NCBI GenBank assembly: GCA_018333075.1
Contig: BORH01000003.1
Location: forward strand, 186,001 to 250,000
From: Heyndrickxia sporothermodurans
GTDB lineage: Bacteria > Bacillota > Bacilli > Bacillales > Bacillaceae_C
DNA: 64,000 nt
Direction of reading: 5' to 3'
Shown here piece by piece: positions 8,656 to 16,999 of this stretch (its first letter is position 1; every line of letters starts with the position of its first letter). The notes beneath the pieces were generated by a model that worked only from the letters and a program-made list of their open reading frames with translations, was not told the origin of the DNA and made no database searches. Made by a program: the position numbers and the translations under genes.

Positions 8656-9747
8656 TTGAGGCAGCTGGGGATATCAATTTATCCACAATACGGAAGTGAA
8701 AAAGATCAAATAGAGTATTTAGAGTTAGCAAGAAGTAATGGATTTACAAGATTGTTTACATGTTTAATGTCTGCCGGTGATGATAAAGATGTGGACTCAT
8801 TGAAAAAAATATTAAACAAGGCACAAAGTTTAGGATATGAAACCATCGCTGATGTTAGCCCTTCAGTATTTCAAGACCTTCATCTATCATATAAGGATTT
8901 AGGTTATTTTAAAGAGCTTGGACTTGATGGATTAAGACTTGATTTAGGTTTTTCAGGATTAGAGGAAAGCATGATGACTGTAAATGAGTACGGGTTAAAA
9001 ATTGAATTGAATATGAGTCAAGGAACGAAATATTTAGAGCAAATCCTTTCCTATTCTCCTAATAAGCACGCACTAATTGGCTGCCACAATTTTTATCCGC
9101 GAAAATATACAGGATTATCTCGTGAGCATTTTCTAAAATGCTCGAAGCAGTATAAAGAGCATGGAATTCGTACAGCTGCAATGATTTCCTCAAAATATGC
9201 GGATTATGGTCCATGGCCAGTTCAGGAGGGACTTCCCACATTAGAGGAGCATCGATATTTACCATTAACAGTTCAAGCTAAAGACTTATTTAACACAGAG
9301 TTCATTGATGATGTCATTATTGGGAATGCCTTTGCTTCAGATGAGGAGTTGAAGCAGCTTTCTATGCTTAATCGTTATTTACTAGAACTAAATGTAGAAG
9401 TAGATCCTCAAACGACAGAATTAGAAAAAACAATTGCATTTGAACAATCTCATGTATATCGAGGAGATGTATCAGCCTATATGATTCGTTCAACTGAAAG
9501 TCGAGTGAAATATAAGAATGAATCTATTCCTGCTCATCAAATTAAGCAAATAACCCGAGGAAGCGTTACAATTGATAATAATCATTATGAGCGATATAAA
9601 GGCGAATTACATATTGCATTAAGCGAGATGGAGAACAAAGGGAAGACAAACGTAATTGGTCATATTATTGAGGAAGAGTGCTTTCTATTAAATAAAATAA
9701 AACCTTGGCAAAAGTTTAAACTAATAGATAAAGAAAAGTATAACTAG
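8656..9747 (+). CDS. DUF871/MupG-family TIM-barrel protein, likely 6-phospho-sugar glycosidase
   Basis: Protein of 363 residues beginning QLGISIYPQYGS and carrying LFTCLMSAGDD, then GLDGLRLDLGFSG, IELNMSQGT and GCHNFYPRKYTGLS, all hallmarks of the DUF871 family. One member, MupG of Staphylococcus, cleaves 6-phospho-N-acetylmuramic acid from its partner sugar; other members sit, as here, behind cellobiose-type PTS genes. The expected role is hydrolysis of the phospho-disaccharide delivered by the PTS. TTG start after AAGGAGGAGA. No classical GH1 or GH4 phospho-glycosidase is in the operon, which makes this protein the best candidate for that step. Substrate unknown. Confidence 0.85.
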   Translation: MRQLGISIYPQYGSEKDQIEYLELARSNGFTRLFTCLMSAGDDKDVDSLKKILNKAQSLGYETIADVSPSVFQDLHLSYKDLGYFKELGLDGLRLDLGFSGLEESMMTVNEYGLKIELNMSQGTKYLEQILSYSPNKHALIGCHNFYPRKYTGLSREHFLKCSKQYKEHGIRTAAMISSKYADYGPWPVQEGLPTLEEHRYLPLTVQAKDLFNTEFIDDVIIGNAFASDEELKQLSMLNRYLLELNVEVDPQTTELEKTIAFEQSHVYRGDVSAYMIRSTESRVKYKNESIPAHQIKQITRGSVTIDNNHYERYKGELHIALSEMENKGKTNVIGHIIEEECFLLNKIKPWQKFKLIDKEKYN

Positions 9748-9802
9748 GCAAAGTATTGTCTAGTTTTTTCTGTTTTTACAATATAGGAGCTTCTTATATA
9801 AA

Positions 9803-9831
9803 TTGACAGAGTTTGGATGAATAAATATAAT
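9803..9831 (+). promoter_or_regulatory. Consensus SigA promoter of the NhaC-family gene
   Basis: TTGACA (9803-9808), exactly 17 bp, TATAAT (9826-9831): a perfect vegetative promoter about 90 bp upstream of the coding start. Confidence 0.9.
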
Positions 9832-9834
9832 GAA

Positions 9835-9859
9835 TTCAGATTATGTGAAATAATCTGAA
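9835..9859. promoter_or_regulatory. 25-bp palindromic operator over the transcription start
   Basis: TTCAGATTAT (9835-9844) and ATAATCTGAA (9850-9859) are perfect 10-bp inverted arms with a 5-base centre. The site begins four bases after the -10 box, so a bound repressor would block initiation. The repressor is not identifiable here. Confidence 0.75.
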
Positions 9860-9923
9860 AATAAAATATTAAAGGGAGGATTGAAGAATCGGGTTCCTAA
9901 GTAAAAAAATAGAGTAGGAGGAT

Positions 9924-11510
9924 ATGATGGAGAATACTATTTATTCACTATTGCCACCACTTTTAGCTATTATTATGGTTGTTATAACGAGAAAAGTATT
10001 ACTTTCATTAGGAATTGGAATTGTTATTGCTGCATTACTTTTGGCTCAAGGAAATGTTTTAGAAACTCTTACTATTTTATGGGAAGCAATAAAAGTGATT
10101 TTTTGGAAAGATGGAAAATTAAATGAGTGGAACATTTTTATAGAACTATTTGTAATTATGCTCGGAATAGTAACCGCTTTCATTACGATTATCGGTGGGA
10201 CACGCGCATTTGGTGAATGGGCAATGAAACGAGTAAAAACGAGAGCAGGAGCTCAAATTATGGCAGCGATCTTTGGAGTAGTTATTTTTATTGATGATTA
10301 CTTCAATGCTTTGGCTGTTGGACAGGTTTCCCGACCAATAACAGATCAACATCGTGTATCAAGAGCTAAGCTAGCTTACATCATTGATTCAACATCTGCT
10401 CCAGTATGTGTTATAGCACCTGTTTCGAGCTGGGGAGCATACATTATTGGAATTATTGGGTCGGTATTAACCGCACACGGGATATCTGAAATTGCTCCTT
10501 TAAGTGCATTTTTAAAAATGATTCCAATGAATCTTTACGTCTGGTCTGCTTTAGCATTGGTGTTTATTATTGCAATTAGAGGCATCGAATTTGGACCGAT
10601 GAAGACTCACGAAACACGTGCAATAGTGACAGGACAAGTATATAATCCAGAAAAGTCTATACCAGGAGAATTAAAAGAAGCGATTCCAATAAGTGATAAA
10701 GGGACTGTTAGCAGTTTAATTTGGCCCCTTATTACATTAATTATTGCCACGGTTACTATGATGGTTTGGACAGGATCGACTGCATCAGAGGGCAGTATAA
10801 ATTTAATGCACATATTTGAAAATGCGGATGTTGCAAAATCATTATTTTATGGTGGAGTTATTGGGCTATTTATCACTCTCCTATTCTTCTTTAATCATAG
10901 TATTAGGAAAAAAGATGTTGACTCGAAGCTGTTCTTTGTTGGCTTAAAAGAAGGAATTAAATCGATGGTTCCAGCCATTTTAATATTAGTGTTTGCATGG
11001 ATCATCGTCGATTTAATCGGACAATTGGAAACAGGAAAATATTTAGCTGGTTTAGTTAAAAATTCGAATATGAATGTTTCCTTCTTGCCTTTTGCTATGT
11101 TTATTATTGCCGGAATTATAGCATTCGCTACAGGAACCTCTTGGGGGTCATTTGGGATATTATTACCTATTGCCGGAGAAATATCAGCTGTAACAGATGT
11201 ATCAATTATTCTTCCAACGATGGCAGCTGTATTAGCTGGGGCCGTATTTGGAGACCATTGTTCACCAATCTCAGATACAACGATCCTTTCTTCTACTGGG
11301 GCAGGAAGTGACCATATAGATCATGTAATGACTCAGCTGCCATATGCCTTGCTCGCTGCGGGGATGTCGAGTGTTGGATATTTAGTTATTGGATTTACAG
11401 GTAGTACAATTGCAGGACTTTTAGCAGTTGTTATACTTTTAGTTTTATTTACAATACTAATGAAGAGGCAAACGACTATACATTTAGATGGTAAGGATAT
11501 TAAAAGCTGA
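9924..11510 (+). CDS. NhaC-family Na+/H+ antiporter-like transporter
   Basis: Membrane protein of 528 residues with about 11-12 hydrophobic segments. The stretches VIFIDDYFNALAVGQVSRP, DSTSAPVCVIAPVSSWGA, ATGTSWGSFGILLPIAGE and FGDHCSPISDTTILSSTGAG are typical of the COG1757/NhaC group, which exchanges Na+ for H+ or for organic solutes. Start at ATG 9924 (or the adjacent ATG 9927) after GTAGGAGG. Monocistronic, with a perfect promoter and an operator palindrome upstream, so it is probably silent until an inducer appears. Amino-acid exchange is a live alternative given the catabolic genes alongside. Confidence 0.88.
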   Translation: MMENTIYSLLPPLLAIIMVVITRKVLLSLGIGIVIAALLLAQGNVLETLTILWEAIKVIFWKDGKLNEWNIFIELFVIMLGIVTAFITIIGGTRAFGEWAMKRVKTRAGAQIMAAIFGVVIFIDDYFNALAVGQVSRPITDQHRVSRAKLAYIIDSTSAPVCVIAPVSSWGAYIIGIIGSVLTAHGISEIAPLSAFLKMIPMNLYVWSALALVFIIAIRGIEFGPMKTHETRAIVTGQVYNPEKSIPGELKEAIPISDKGTVSSLIWPLITLIIATVTMMVWTGSTASEGSINLMHIFENADVAKSLFYGGVIGLFITLLFFFNHSIRKKDVDSKLFFVGLKEGIKSMVPAILILVFAWIIVDLIGQLETGKYLAGLVKNSNMNVSFLPFAMFIIAGIIAFATGTSWGSFGILLPIAGEISAVTDVSIILPTMAAVLAGAVFGDHCSPISDTTILSSTGAGSDHIDHVMTQLPYALLAAGMSSVGYLVIGFTGSTIAGLLAVVILLVLFTILMKRQTTIHLDGKDIKS

Positions 11511-11547
11511 GGTGTAATTAGGAATAAATAGTTTTTTTAATAAATCA

Positions 11548-11583
11548 AAAAACACTAACCGACTTATTTGGGTTAGTGTTTTT
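11548..11583. terminator. Bidirectional terminator between convergent transporter genes
   Basis: A 13-bp stem (11548-11560 with 11571-11583), A-rich on the left and T-rich on the right, serves the NhaC-like gene on plus and the PutP-like gene on minus. Confidence 0.9.
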
Positions 11584-11609
11584 CTTTACTAATTTAATTT
11601 GGGAAAGTA

Positions 11610-13091
11610 CTAGATTACACAATTCTCTTGAGTATTATTTTCCGCTTCCTTTTTACCTTCCTTTTCAGGGAATAGTAGGCTAAAGATGATTCCGAAAAAT
11701 GCAGCTATAAAAAAAGTAGTAAAACGCGAGCTAATGATAGTATCTAGAGGTGTCGATATCCATATAACTGTGCTAATAAATCCTGAAATGATGGTAGCAA
11801 TCACTCCTATTCCTGAGTAACGCTTCCACATAAAAGTAAGTATAATAGCTGGTGATAATGTACATCCAACTCCTGCCCATGCCCAGCTTACTACAAGATA
11901 GACTAATGATTTAGAGGTTAGAGCAATAATTAGACCTAATAACCCCGCTAAAATAATGGTAATGCGCGATATTTGAACAAGCCGTTTTTCAGATAATTTT
12001 TTTCCAAGTGCATTTCGTACAATATCTTCACTCACGGAGCTTGTAACAACAAGAAGTTGTGAATCTGCTGTTGAAATGATAGCTGCGAGTATTCCTGCTA
12101 GTAATATCCCTGAAATCCAAGGTGGAAGAAGATCAATAACCATAAAGGGTAAAATAGTTTCAACATCAGCAAAATGGTAGTTTTGATAGAGGGTAATAGC
12201 GGCTAAACCAATAAGAAATGCACCACTATATGCCATAATTGTCCAGACAATCGCAACAATGCTGCCTGTTCTTGCTTCTTTTGAATTTTTTAATGCCATG
12301 AATCGTGAACTAAGCTGCGGTTGCCCACCAAGAAATCCGAAAAACCAGGCAAAATTATTAAATAGAAGAAGTCCTAATGAAAAACCAGTTACTCCTCCTG
12401 ACCAAGAGTTGATTGTCGGATTTGAAGTACTTAATGCATAGCTAATAGATAAGTCACTCATATAGATGTGAAAAATAGCAACAATAGGAAGAACGACAAG
12501 GGTGACAAGCATCATAATACTCTGAATCATGTCTGTCCAAACAACACTAACAAAACCACCCACGTACGATAATATAATGACAATTATAATACTAATTATC
12601 ATTCCAAGAGTTGGGTTTATATTAAAAACGGTATAGAGAGTTTTTCCTGCACCTGCTATTTGTGCACCAAAATAGAACATCATGAAGCTTAAAATTAGGA
12701 TCGTAGATATCCACAAAATTAATTTTCCATGATCTTGAAAGCGTTTAGCTAAATAGCCCGGTAGAGTGAGTACTTTATATTCATTCGCATCATTCATAAA
12801 TCTTTTAGCTAAAAACAACCATGAGAAAACAATTCCTAATGCGATTCCGATAGCAACCCATATTCCTGATAAACCTGTTGCAAAAACAAATCCAGTATAT
12901 CCTAGCAGCAGCCAGGCAGATTCACCTGTCGCTCTTTCTGAGAAGGCTAAAGCCCATCCAGGTAGCTTTTTGCCTCCAAGAAGAAAATCTGAATGCCCCA
13001 TATCACGTCTACTAAATAAATAGCCGATTGCTAGCATAAATAAACAATAAAGAATGAATTCAACCATTATGACAGTATGCAAATGATTCAT
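11610..13091 (-). CDS. PutP-like Na+/solute symporter (SSS family)
   Basis: Sodium-coupled uptake protein of 493 residues with about 13 membrane segments. FLLGGKKLPGWALAFSERAT near the N-terminus and the later FAWFFGFLGGQPQLSSRFMA and STADSQLLVVTSSVSEDI match PutP, the proline:Na+ symporter, including the Ser-rich Na+ site. Last of three same-strand genes after the FAD oxidase and the cyclodeaminase-like protein (271-bp gap to the latter). Proline is the family default; pipecolate or another cyclic or dibasic amino acid fits the neighbours at least as well. Confidence 0.88.
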   Translation of the reverse strand: MNHLHTVIMVEFILYCLFMLAIGYLFSRRDMGHSDFLLGGKKLPGWALAFSERATGESAWLLLGYTGFVFATGLSGIWVAIGIALGIVFSWLFLAKRFMNDANEYKVLTLPGYLAKRFQDHGKLILWISTILILSFMMFYFGAQIAGAGKTLYTVFNINPTLGMIISIIIVIILSYVGGFVSVVWTDMIQSIMMLVTLVVLPIVAIFHIYMSDLSISYALSTSNPTINSWSGGVTGFSLGLLLFNNFAWFFGFLGGQPQLSSRFMALKNSKEARTGSIVAIVWTIMAYSGAFLIGLAAITLYQNYHFADVETILPFMVIDLLPPWISGILLAGILAAIISTADSQLLVVTSSVSEDIVRNALGKKLSEKRLVQISRITIILAGLLGLIIALTSKSLVYLVVSWAWAGVGCTLSPAIILTFMWKRYSGIGVIATIISGFISTVIWISTPLDTIISSRFTTFFIAAFFGIIFSLLFPEKEGKKEAENNTQENCVI

Positions 13092-13361
13092 CTCCTATTT
13101 TATTAATCTAAAAAATTTATTAAGAAATGCTAGTGATGTCAGCACTTTAGACTAGCCTTAAGATCAAATAACCTATCTGGTTGAGGAAAATATAAGTTTT
13201 GTCTTTATTGATTTTTTCGGATGCAGTCTTGGAGTTTGTCGTATTTTATTTCTATTAAGAGTGAAGCATGGTACACTTTTAAGTTCATTTTTATAATTTA
13301 TGGTTTTCAAAGGGACTAATGACAACCACTTCAGCTCGTTCATAAAATTTACTTTCATCAA

Positions 13362-14327
13362 TCATAGGCTTAAATAATGTCCTACTTGATTCTGTATTGC
13401 CTTTTCGTAAATGCATTCTGCGCATACAAGATCAAATAGTGCCATTCCAGTAGATTTGAACACGTTTGGATGGTCATTCGTTATCTGTGGCAATACTTTT
13501 TGAGTGATCACTTTTGAAAAAGAGATTAGCTGTGATTCAGTTATCCATTGTTTTTTTATTGGGTCGATAATATCACCTGATTCATGTTTTGCATCAAATG
13601 TATCGATATATAAAGAATCTAAATTGAGATATAAATTTTGTGGGAATTCTCTCATATGTGGTTGATAGGAACCAATACCGATAATTAATTTTCCGTTGTA
13701 AATCATACTATCATTCGGCAAAACAGGGTCATGAGCAGATGTTGCTGTTATAATAACTTCAGATTGTTTGACTAATTCCAATGCGTTATCTACCACATGT
13801 ATTTCGACATCTGTTGTAAGCTGTTCATTGAGTGTCTTGATGAAGGAAGGGAGCCTAGAAGAAGTGCGATTATACAAATAAATATGCTTTATGTTACGAA
13901 CGGAACAAGCGGCAATTAGTTGAAAAAGTCCTTGATAGCCAGTGCCGATTAATCCTACCGTATGAATATTTTCTGAGGAAAGGTATTTCATGGCGACCCC
14001 ACCAACGGCACCTGTTTTAAGTCCAGTTAATATGGTTCCATTTAGTAATGCCTTCGTCGTTCCATTCTCCCTATTTGTTAATATAACAATTCCTTGAGTT
14101 ACTGGATAATCTTTGTTACTAGGGAAAACGCTTACAATTTTTGTTCCAATCGTTTGATTTGCTATACAAGGCATAAGCAAATACGTATTTTCCTTATCGG
14201 CAATATGATTTCTTGCAGGCATTTCATATAGATTTTTTTCATAAAGTGTATATGCTTGCTCAATGGCTGCCATTAAATCATTCATTGAAACTGCATAATT
14301 AATATCTTTTTCATTTAAAACAAGCAT
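13362..14327 (-). CDS. Ornithine cyclodeaminase/mu-crystallin family protein
   Basis: NAD(P)-binding protein of 321 residues. The family fingerprint is NGTILTGLKTGAVGGVAMKYL (about 97-117; the usual Arg of the TxxRT motif is Lys) and a dinucleotide loop GTGYQGLFQL. Relatives are ornithine or lysine cyclodeaminases, alanine dehydrogenase and imine (ketimine) reductases. The gene lies 17 bp after the FAD oxidase stop codon, so the two are cotranscribed. In this setting lysine cyclisation to pipecolate or reduction of piperideine-2-carboxylate are the most attractive reactions; sequence alone does not choose between them. ATG preceded by GGAGGAATT. Confidence 0.87.
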   Translation of the reverse strand: MLVLNEKDINYAVSMNDLMAAIEQAYTLYEKNLYEMPARNHIADKENTYLLMPCIANQTIGTKIVSVFPSNKDYPVTQGIVILTNRENGTTKALLNGTILTGLKTGAVGGVAMKYLSSENIHTVGLIGTGYQGLFQLIAACSVRNIKHIYLYNRTSSRLPSFIKTLNEQLTTDVEIHVVDNALELVKQSEVIITATSAHDPVLPNDSMIYNGKLIIGIGSYQPHMREFPQNLYLNLDSLYIDTFDAKHESGDIIDPIKKQWITESQLISFSKVITQKVLPQITNDHPNVFKSTGMALFDLVCAECIYEKAIQNQVGHYLSL

Positions 14328-14344
14328 CTAATTCCTCCTTTTAC

Positions 14345-15508
14345 TTATACGATAGCATCCTCTAAAACAAGATCATTATCTGAAAATCTTGCAAATCGAA
14401 GGGGTGTCAAATCAATTGTTTCGTATTTTCCATAGTAAATTAATTCAGCTAAACCCTGTCCGACTCCAGGTGCTTGCTGCATTCCATGTCCACTAAAGCC
14501 AAGTGCCATATAATATCCTTCCATTGATGGGTGCCCCCCAATAATAGCGTTGTGATCAGCGGTATTAAAGCTATATAGCCCAGCCCAACTTGAAGTAAGT
14601 TTTACTTGTTCAAAATTTGAAATGCGATTGGCTAAAATTGGCCACATTTCTTCATAAAAAAGAGACTTTTTGACAGTGAAATCAATACCTGGTTTTGTTT
14701 CTTCAGAGAAACCAGTTAAGATTTTATCTCCCTCATGGCGGAAGTATACTCCCGTTGGATCAACAGTTAAAGGCAACTCTTTCTGTAAAGGAACAGAAGT
14801 ATCAAATTGAAAAATTTGTCTTTTTAACGGATGAACGGGTATTTTAATTCCGATTTTATCACTTAAATAGACACCCCATGCCCCTGCACAATTAATTACA
14901 ATTCTGGAGCGATATTCAGCTCCATTAACGAGGCGAACACCAGTCACTTTGTTTTGTTCGGTAATAATAGTGTCAACTTCTTGAGAAATGTATTCTACTC
15001 CAAGCTTTTGGGCATTTTTTTTATATCCCTGCATCACTGAGTATGGGTCTAAATAGCCATCCTCATGACAATAAAGTCCTCCAGTTAGGCCATCTAAATT
15101 TAATTCTGGAATAATGTTAAGCAACTCTTTTGTTGATAAAAGCTCGGATGGAACATTGTATGTGTTTTGGAGTCTTTTTTGTTTATCAAATGATCCCATC
15201 ATATCAGCTGATCCTAAAAAAAGATAACCCCTCTGTCTGAAGTTAATTTCGGCAAACTCACCATCAATAGCCATTGTGCTTGAAAAGTTTTTGTAAACCT
15301 GTAAGCTATAACGACTTAATTGAATATTTATGTCTGTTGTATAAAGCTGACGAATTCCCCCAGCACTCCGTGAAGTAGAGGAGAATTCATATATAGGATC
15401 TTTTTCAAACACAATTATTTTTCCATCATATCCAATCTTTCTGAGCGAATAGGCTGTACTAGAACCCATTACTCCTCCACCAATAATAATAATATCCGCG
15501 TTTTGCAT
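14345..15508 (-). CDS. FAD-dependent amine/D-amino-acid oxidoreductase (DAO family)
   Basis: Flavoprotein of 387 residues. The N-terminal IIIIGGGVMGSSTAYSLRKIG contains the GxGxxG FAD loop, and the C-terminal GFSGHGMQQAPGVGQGLAEL is the standard closing motif of sarcosine oxidase beta/glycine oxidase/pipecolate oxidase-type enzymes. It oxidises the C-N bond of an N-methyl, cyclic or D-amino acid. No signal peptide. First gene of the minus-strand set, transcribed away from the CdaR-type regulator gene across a 155-bp intergenic region. Together with the cyclodeaminase-like partner it could turn a cyclic imino acid such as pipecolate into an aminoadipate-semialdehyde precursor. Confidence 0.87.
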   Translation of the reverse strand: MQNADIIIIGGGVMGSSTAYSLRKIGYDGKIIVFEKDPIYEFSSTSRSAGGIRQLYTTDINIQLSRYSLQVYKNFSSTMAIDGEFAEINFRQRGYLFLGSADMMGSFDKQKRLQNTYNVPSELLSTKELLNIIPELNLDGLTGGLYCHEDGYLDPYSVMQGYKKNAQKLGVEYISQEVDTIITEQNKVTGVRLVNGAEYRSRIVINCAGAWGVYLSDKIGIKIPVHPLKRQIFQFDTSVPLQKELPLTVDPTGVYFRHEGDKILTGFSEETKPGIDFTVKKSLFYEEMWPILANRISNFEQVKLTSSWAGLYSFNTADHNAIIGGHPSMEGYYMALGFSGHGMQQAPGVGQGLAELIYYGKYETIDLTPLRFARFSDNDLVLEDAIV

Positions 15509-15663
15509 AGTAATCCTCCTAGCTTAAAATTTTTTATTACTTTTTGTTATACTTTAAATTTTAATTTTGTAGAATGTGTATTTTGCATAAAATTCAGATA
15601 TAATTTACAAATCAGATAATTTATAAGAAGCTAATTACTACTCGATTTATTGAGGTGACGAAC

Positions 15664-16854
15664 ATGAGGCTATTTGTGCAAATTGCCCAATCGATTGTTG
15701 AACAAACTTCTACAGTATTAGAAGTGCCAATAAGTATAACAGACGAAAATGGCGTAATTATAGGATGTAGTGACCCAGAAAGATTAGGGACATTCCATGA
15801 AGCAACCAAAGAGGTAGTTAAGATTGGAAAAGTTGTTCAATATTCTGAAGAAAATGTAGCGGGGAGAGAAAATGTCTTACCCGGTGTTGCAACACCTATT
15901 TTTTTTCAAAGTAAGCCGATTGGGGTATTAGGCATTGTAGGTGATCCAAAGGATGTGATTAAGTATGTATATTTAGTCCGAAATCATGTAGAAATGCTTC
16001 TTCATGAGACACTTAAGGCAGAAGCATTTTCATTACAATTAAAGGCGAAGGAAAACTTTATTCAATATTTACTTTATCAACCGCCAATGGATAATAAAGA
16101 AGAGTTGCTGAATTATTGTGAAATGATGGGGTTTAATGTGGAGATTCCAAGAGTTTGTATACTTATTCATATACCACATCATGAGATTGAGTTGAATATT
16201 AATCAACGTATATTGAAAGTTTTACAATATGATATGTACCAGTTAATTTGTAAATTATTTAACGAGGAATCGGATGATGTATTTACAGCAATAAATATAA
16301 AGCAATGGTTAGTATTAAAAAGGGTAAAGGAAGATAATAAGGAAAAAATCATGGAAACAGCTAGGAAAGCTTTAAAGATAATTAATCAATTTTTGGTAAA
16401 TCATCAAATTCACAGTAAAGTATTAATTACAATTGGGAACTGCTATTCAGGTGTTGATGGAATTAGTCGATCCTATCAACAAGCACTGAAATTAGTGTCT
16501 ATTAGTAAACATGCATCACATACAGAAGCTATATATTCATATAGTGATTGGAACGCTTTAACCCACATGCTTCTTGAAGAAATTACTCCTTCTTTTTTGA
16601 ATTCCATGAAAGAAAGCATCGGTCGGATCGCAAATCATCATAACTCAACGGTTCTAATTGAAACTTTTATGACTTATTGTCAAGAGGGAATGAATATGAG
16701 CAGAGCGGCACGTTCATTATATATACACCGGAATACATTATTATATCGTTTAAACCAAATCAACGAGCTTTTAGATATTAATATTCATTCTTTTGAGCAA
16801 AGCATGTTTCTTTACCTAGCTCTAAAAGGATGTGAATTACATAAAGATTTTTGA
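15664..16854 (+). CDS. CdaR-type (PucR family) transcriptional regulator
   Basis: Regulator of 396 residues. N-terminal sugar-diacid-recognition-like domain (QIAQSIVEQTSTVLEVPISI, DENGVIIGCSDPERLGTF), a central GGDEF-like region, and a C-terminal Fis-like HTH (MSRAARSLYIHRNTLLYRLN). This arrangement is that of CdaR, normally an activator sensing small organic acids. GTG at 15655 is possible, but ATG 15664 sits eight bases behind GAGG and is preferred. Divergent from the FAD oxidase operon and just upstream of the aminotransferase operon, it may control either or both. Confidence 0.88.
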   Translation: MRLFVQIAQSIVEQTSTVLEVPISITDENGVIIGCSDPERLGTFHEATKEVVKIGKVVQYSEENVAGRENVLPGVATPIFFQSKPIGVLGIVGDPKDVIKYVYLVRNHVEMLLHETLKAEAFSLQLKAKENFIQYLLYQPPMDNKEELLNYCEMMGFNVEIPRVCILIHIPHHEIELNINQRILKVLQYDMYQLICKLFNEESDDVFTAINIKQWLVLKRVKEDNKEKIMETARKALKIINQFLVNHQIHSKVLITIGNCYSGVDGISRSYQQALKLVSISKHASHTEAIYSYSDWNALTHMLLEEITPSFLNSMKESIGRIANHHNSTVLIETFMTYCQEGMNMSRAARSLYIHRNTLLYRLNQINELLDINIHSFEQSMFLYLALKGCELHKDF

Positions 16855-16917
16855 TAAAAAATATAAATCGTTTATTTAGATAATTTAGAATTAGCAGTTG
16901 ATTTGTTGGAAGCGCTA

Positions 16918-16967
16918 TCATATAATGAAACTTGTAATATATGAAATTGCATTTCATATAATGAAAT
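16918..16967. promoter_or_regulatory. Cluster of overlapping palindromes upstream of the catabolic operon
   Basis: TCATATAATGAAA occurs twice (16918-16930 and 16954-16966). Between them lies a 10-bp-arm palindrome (16938-16947 with 16951-16960), centred on TGAAATTGCATTTCA, and an overlapping 7-bp-arm palindrome (16951-16967). The centre resembles the IclR-type half-site pattern TGGAAAT-N-ATTTCCA. It lies about 35 bp upstream of the aminotransferase start and is a good candidate operator for the IclR regulator encoded at the operon end. Confidence 0.6.
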
Positions 16968-16999
16968 GTAGTGATTTAAATAGGGAAGAGGGGAATGGA

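Noticed and set aside
13173-13361. 62-codon minus-strand ORF between the cyclodeaminase-like and PutP-like genes
   Set aside because: No ribosome site and no family-like sequence; treated as intergenic.
16898-16999. N-terminal extension of the aminotransferase
   Set aside because: It is encoded by the palindrome cluster and has no homology-like features; ATG 17000 has the better ribosome site.
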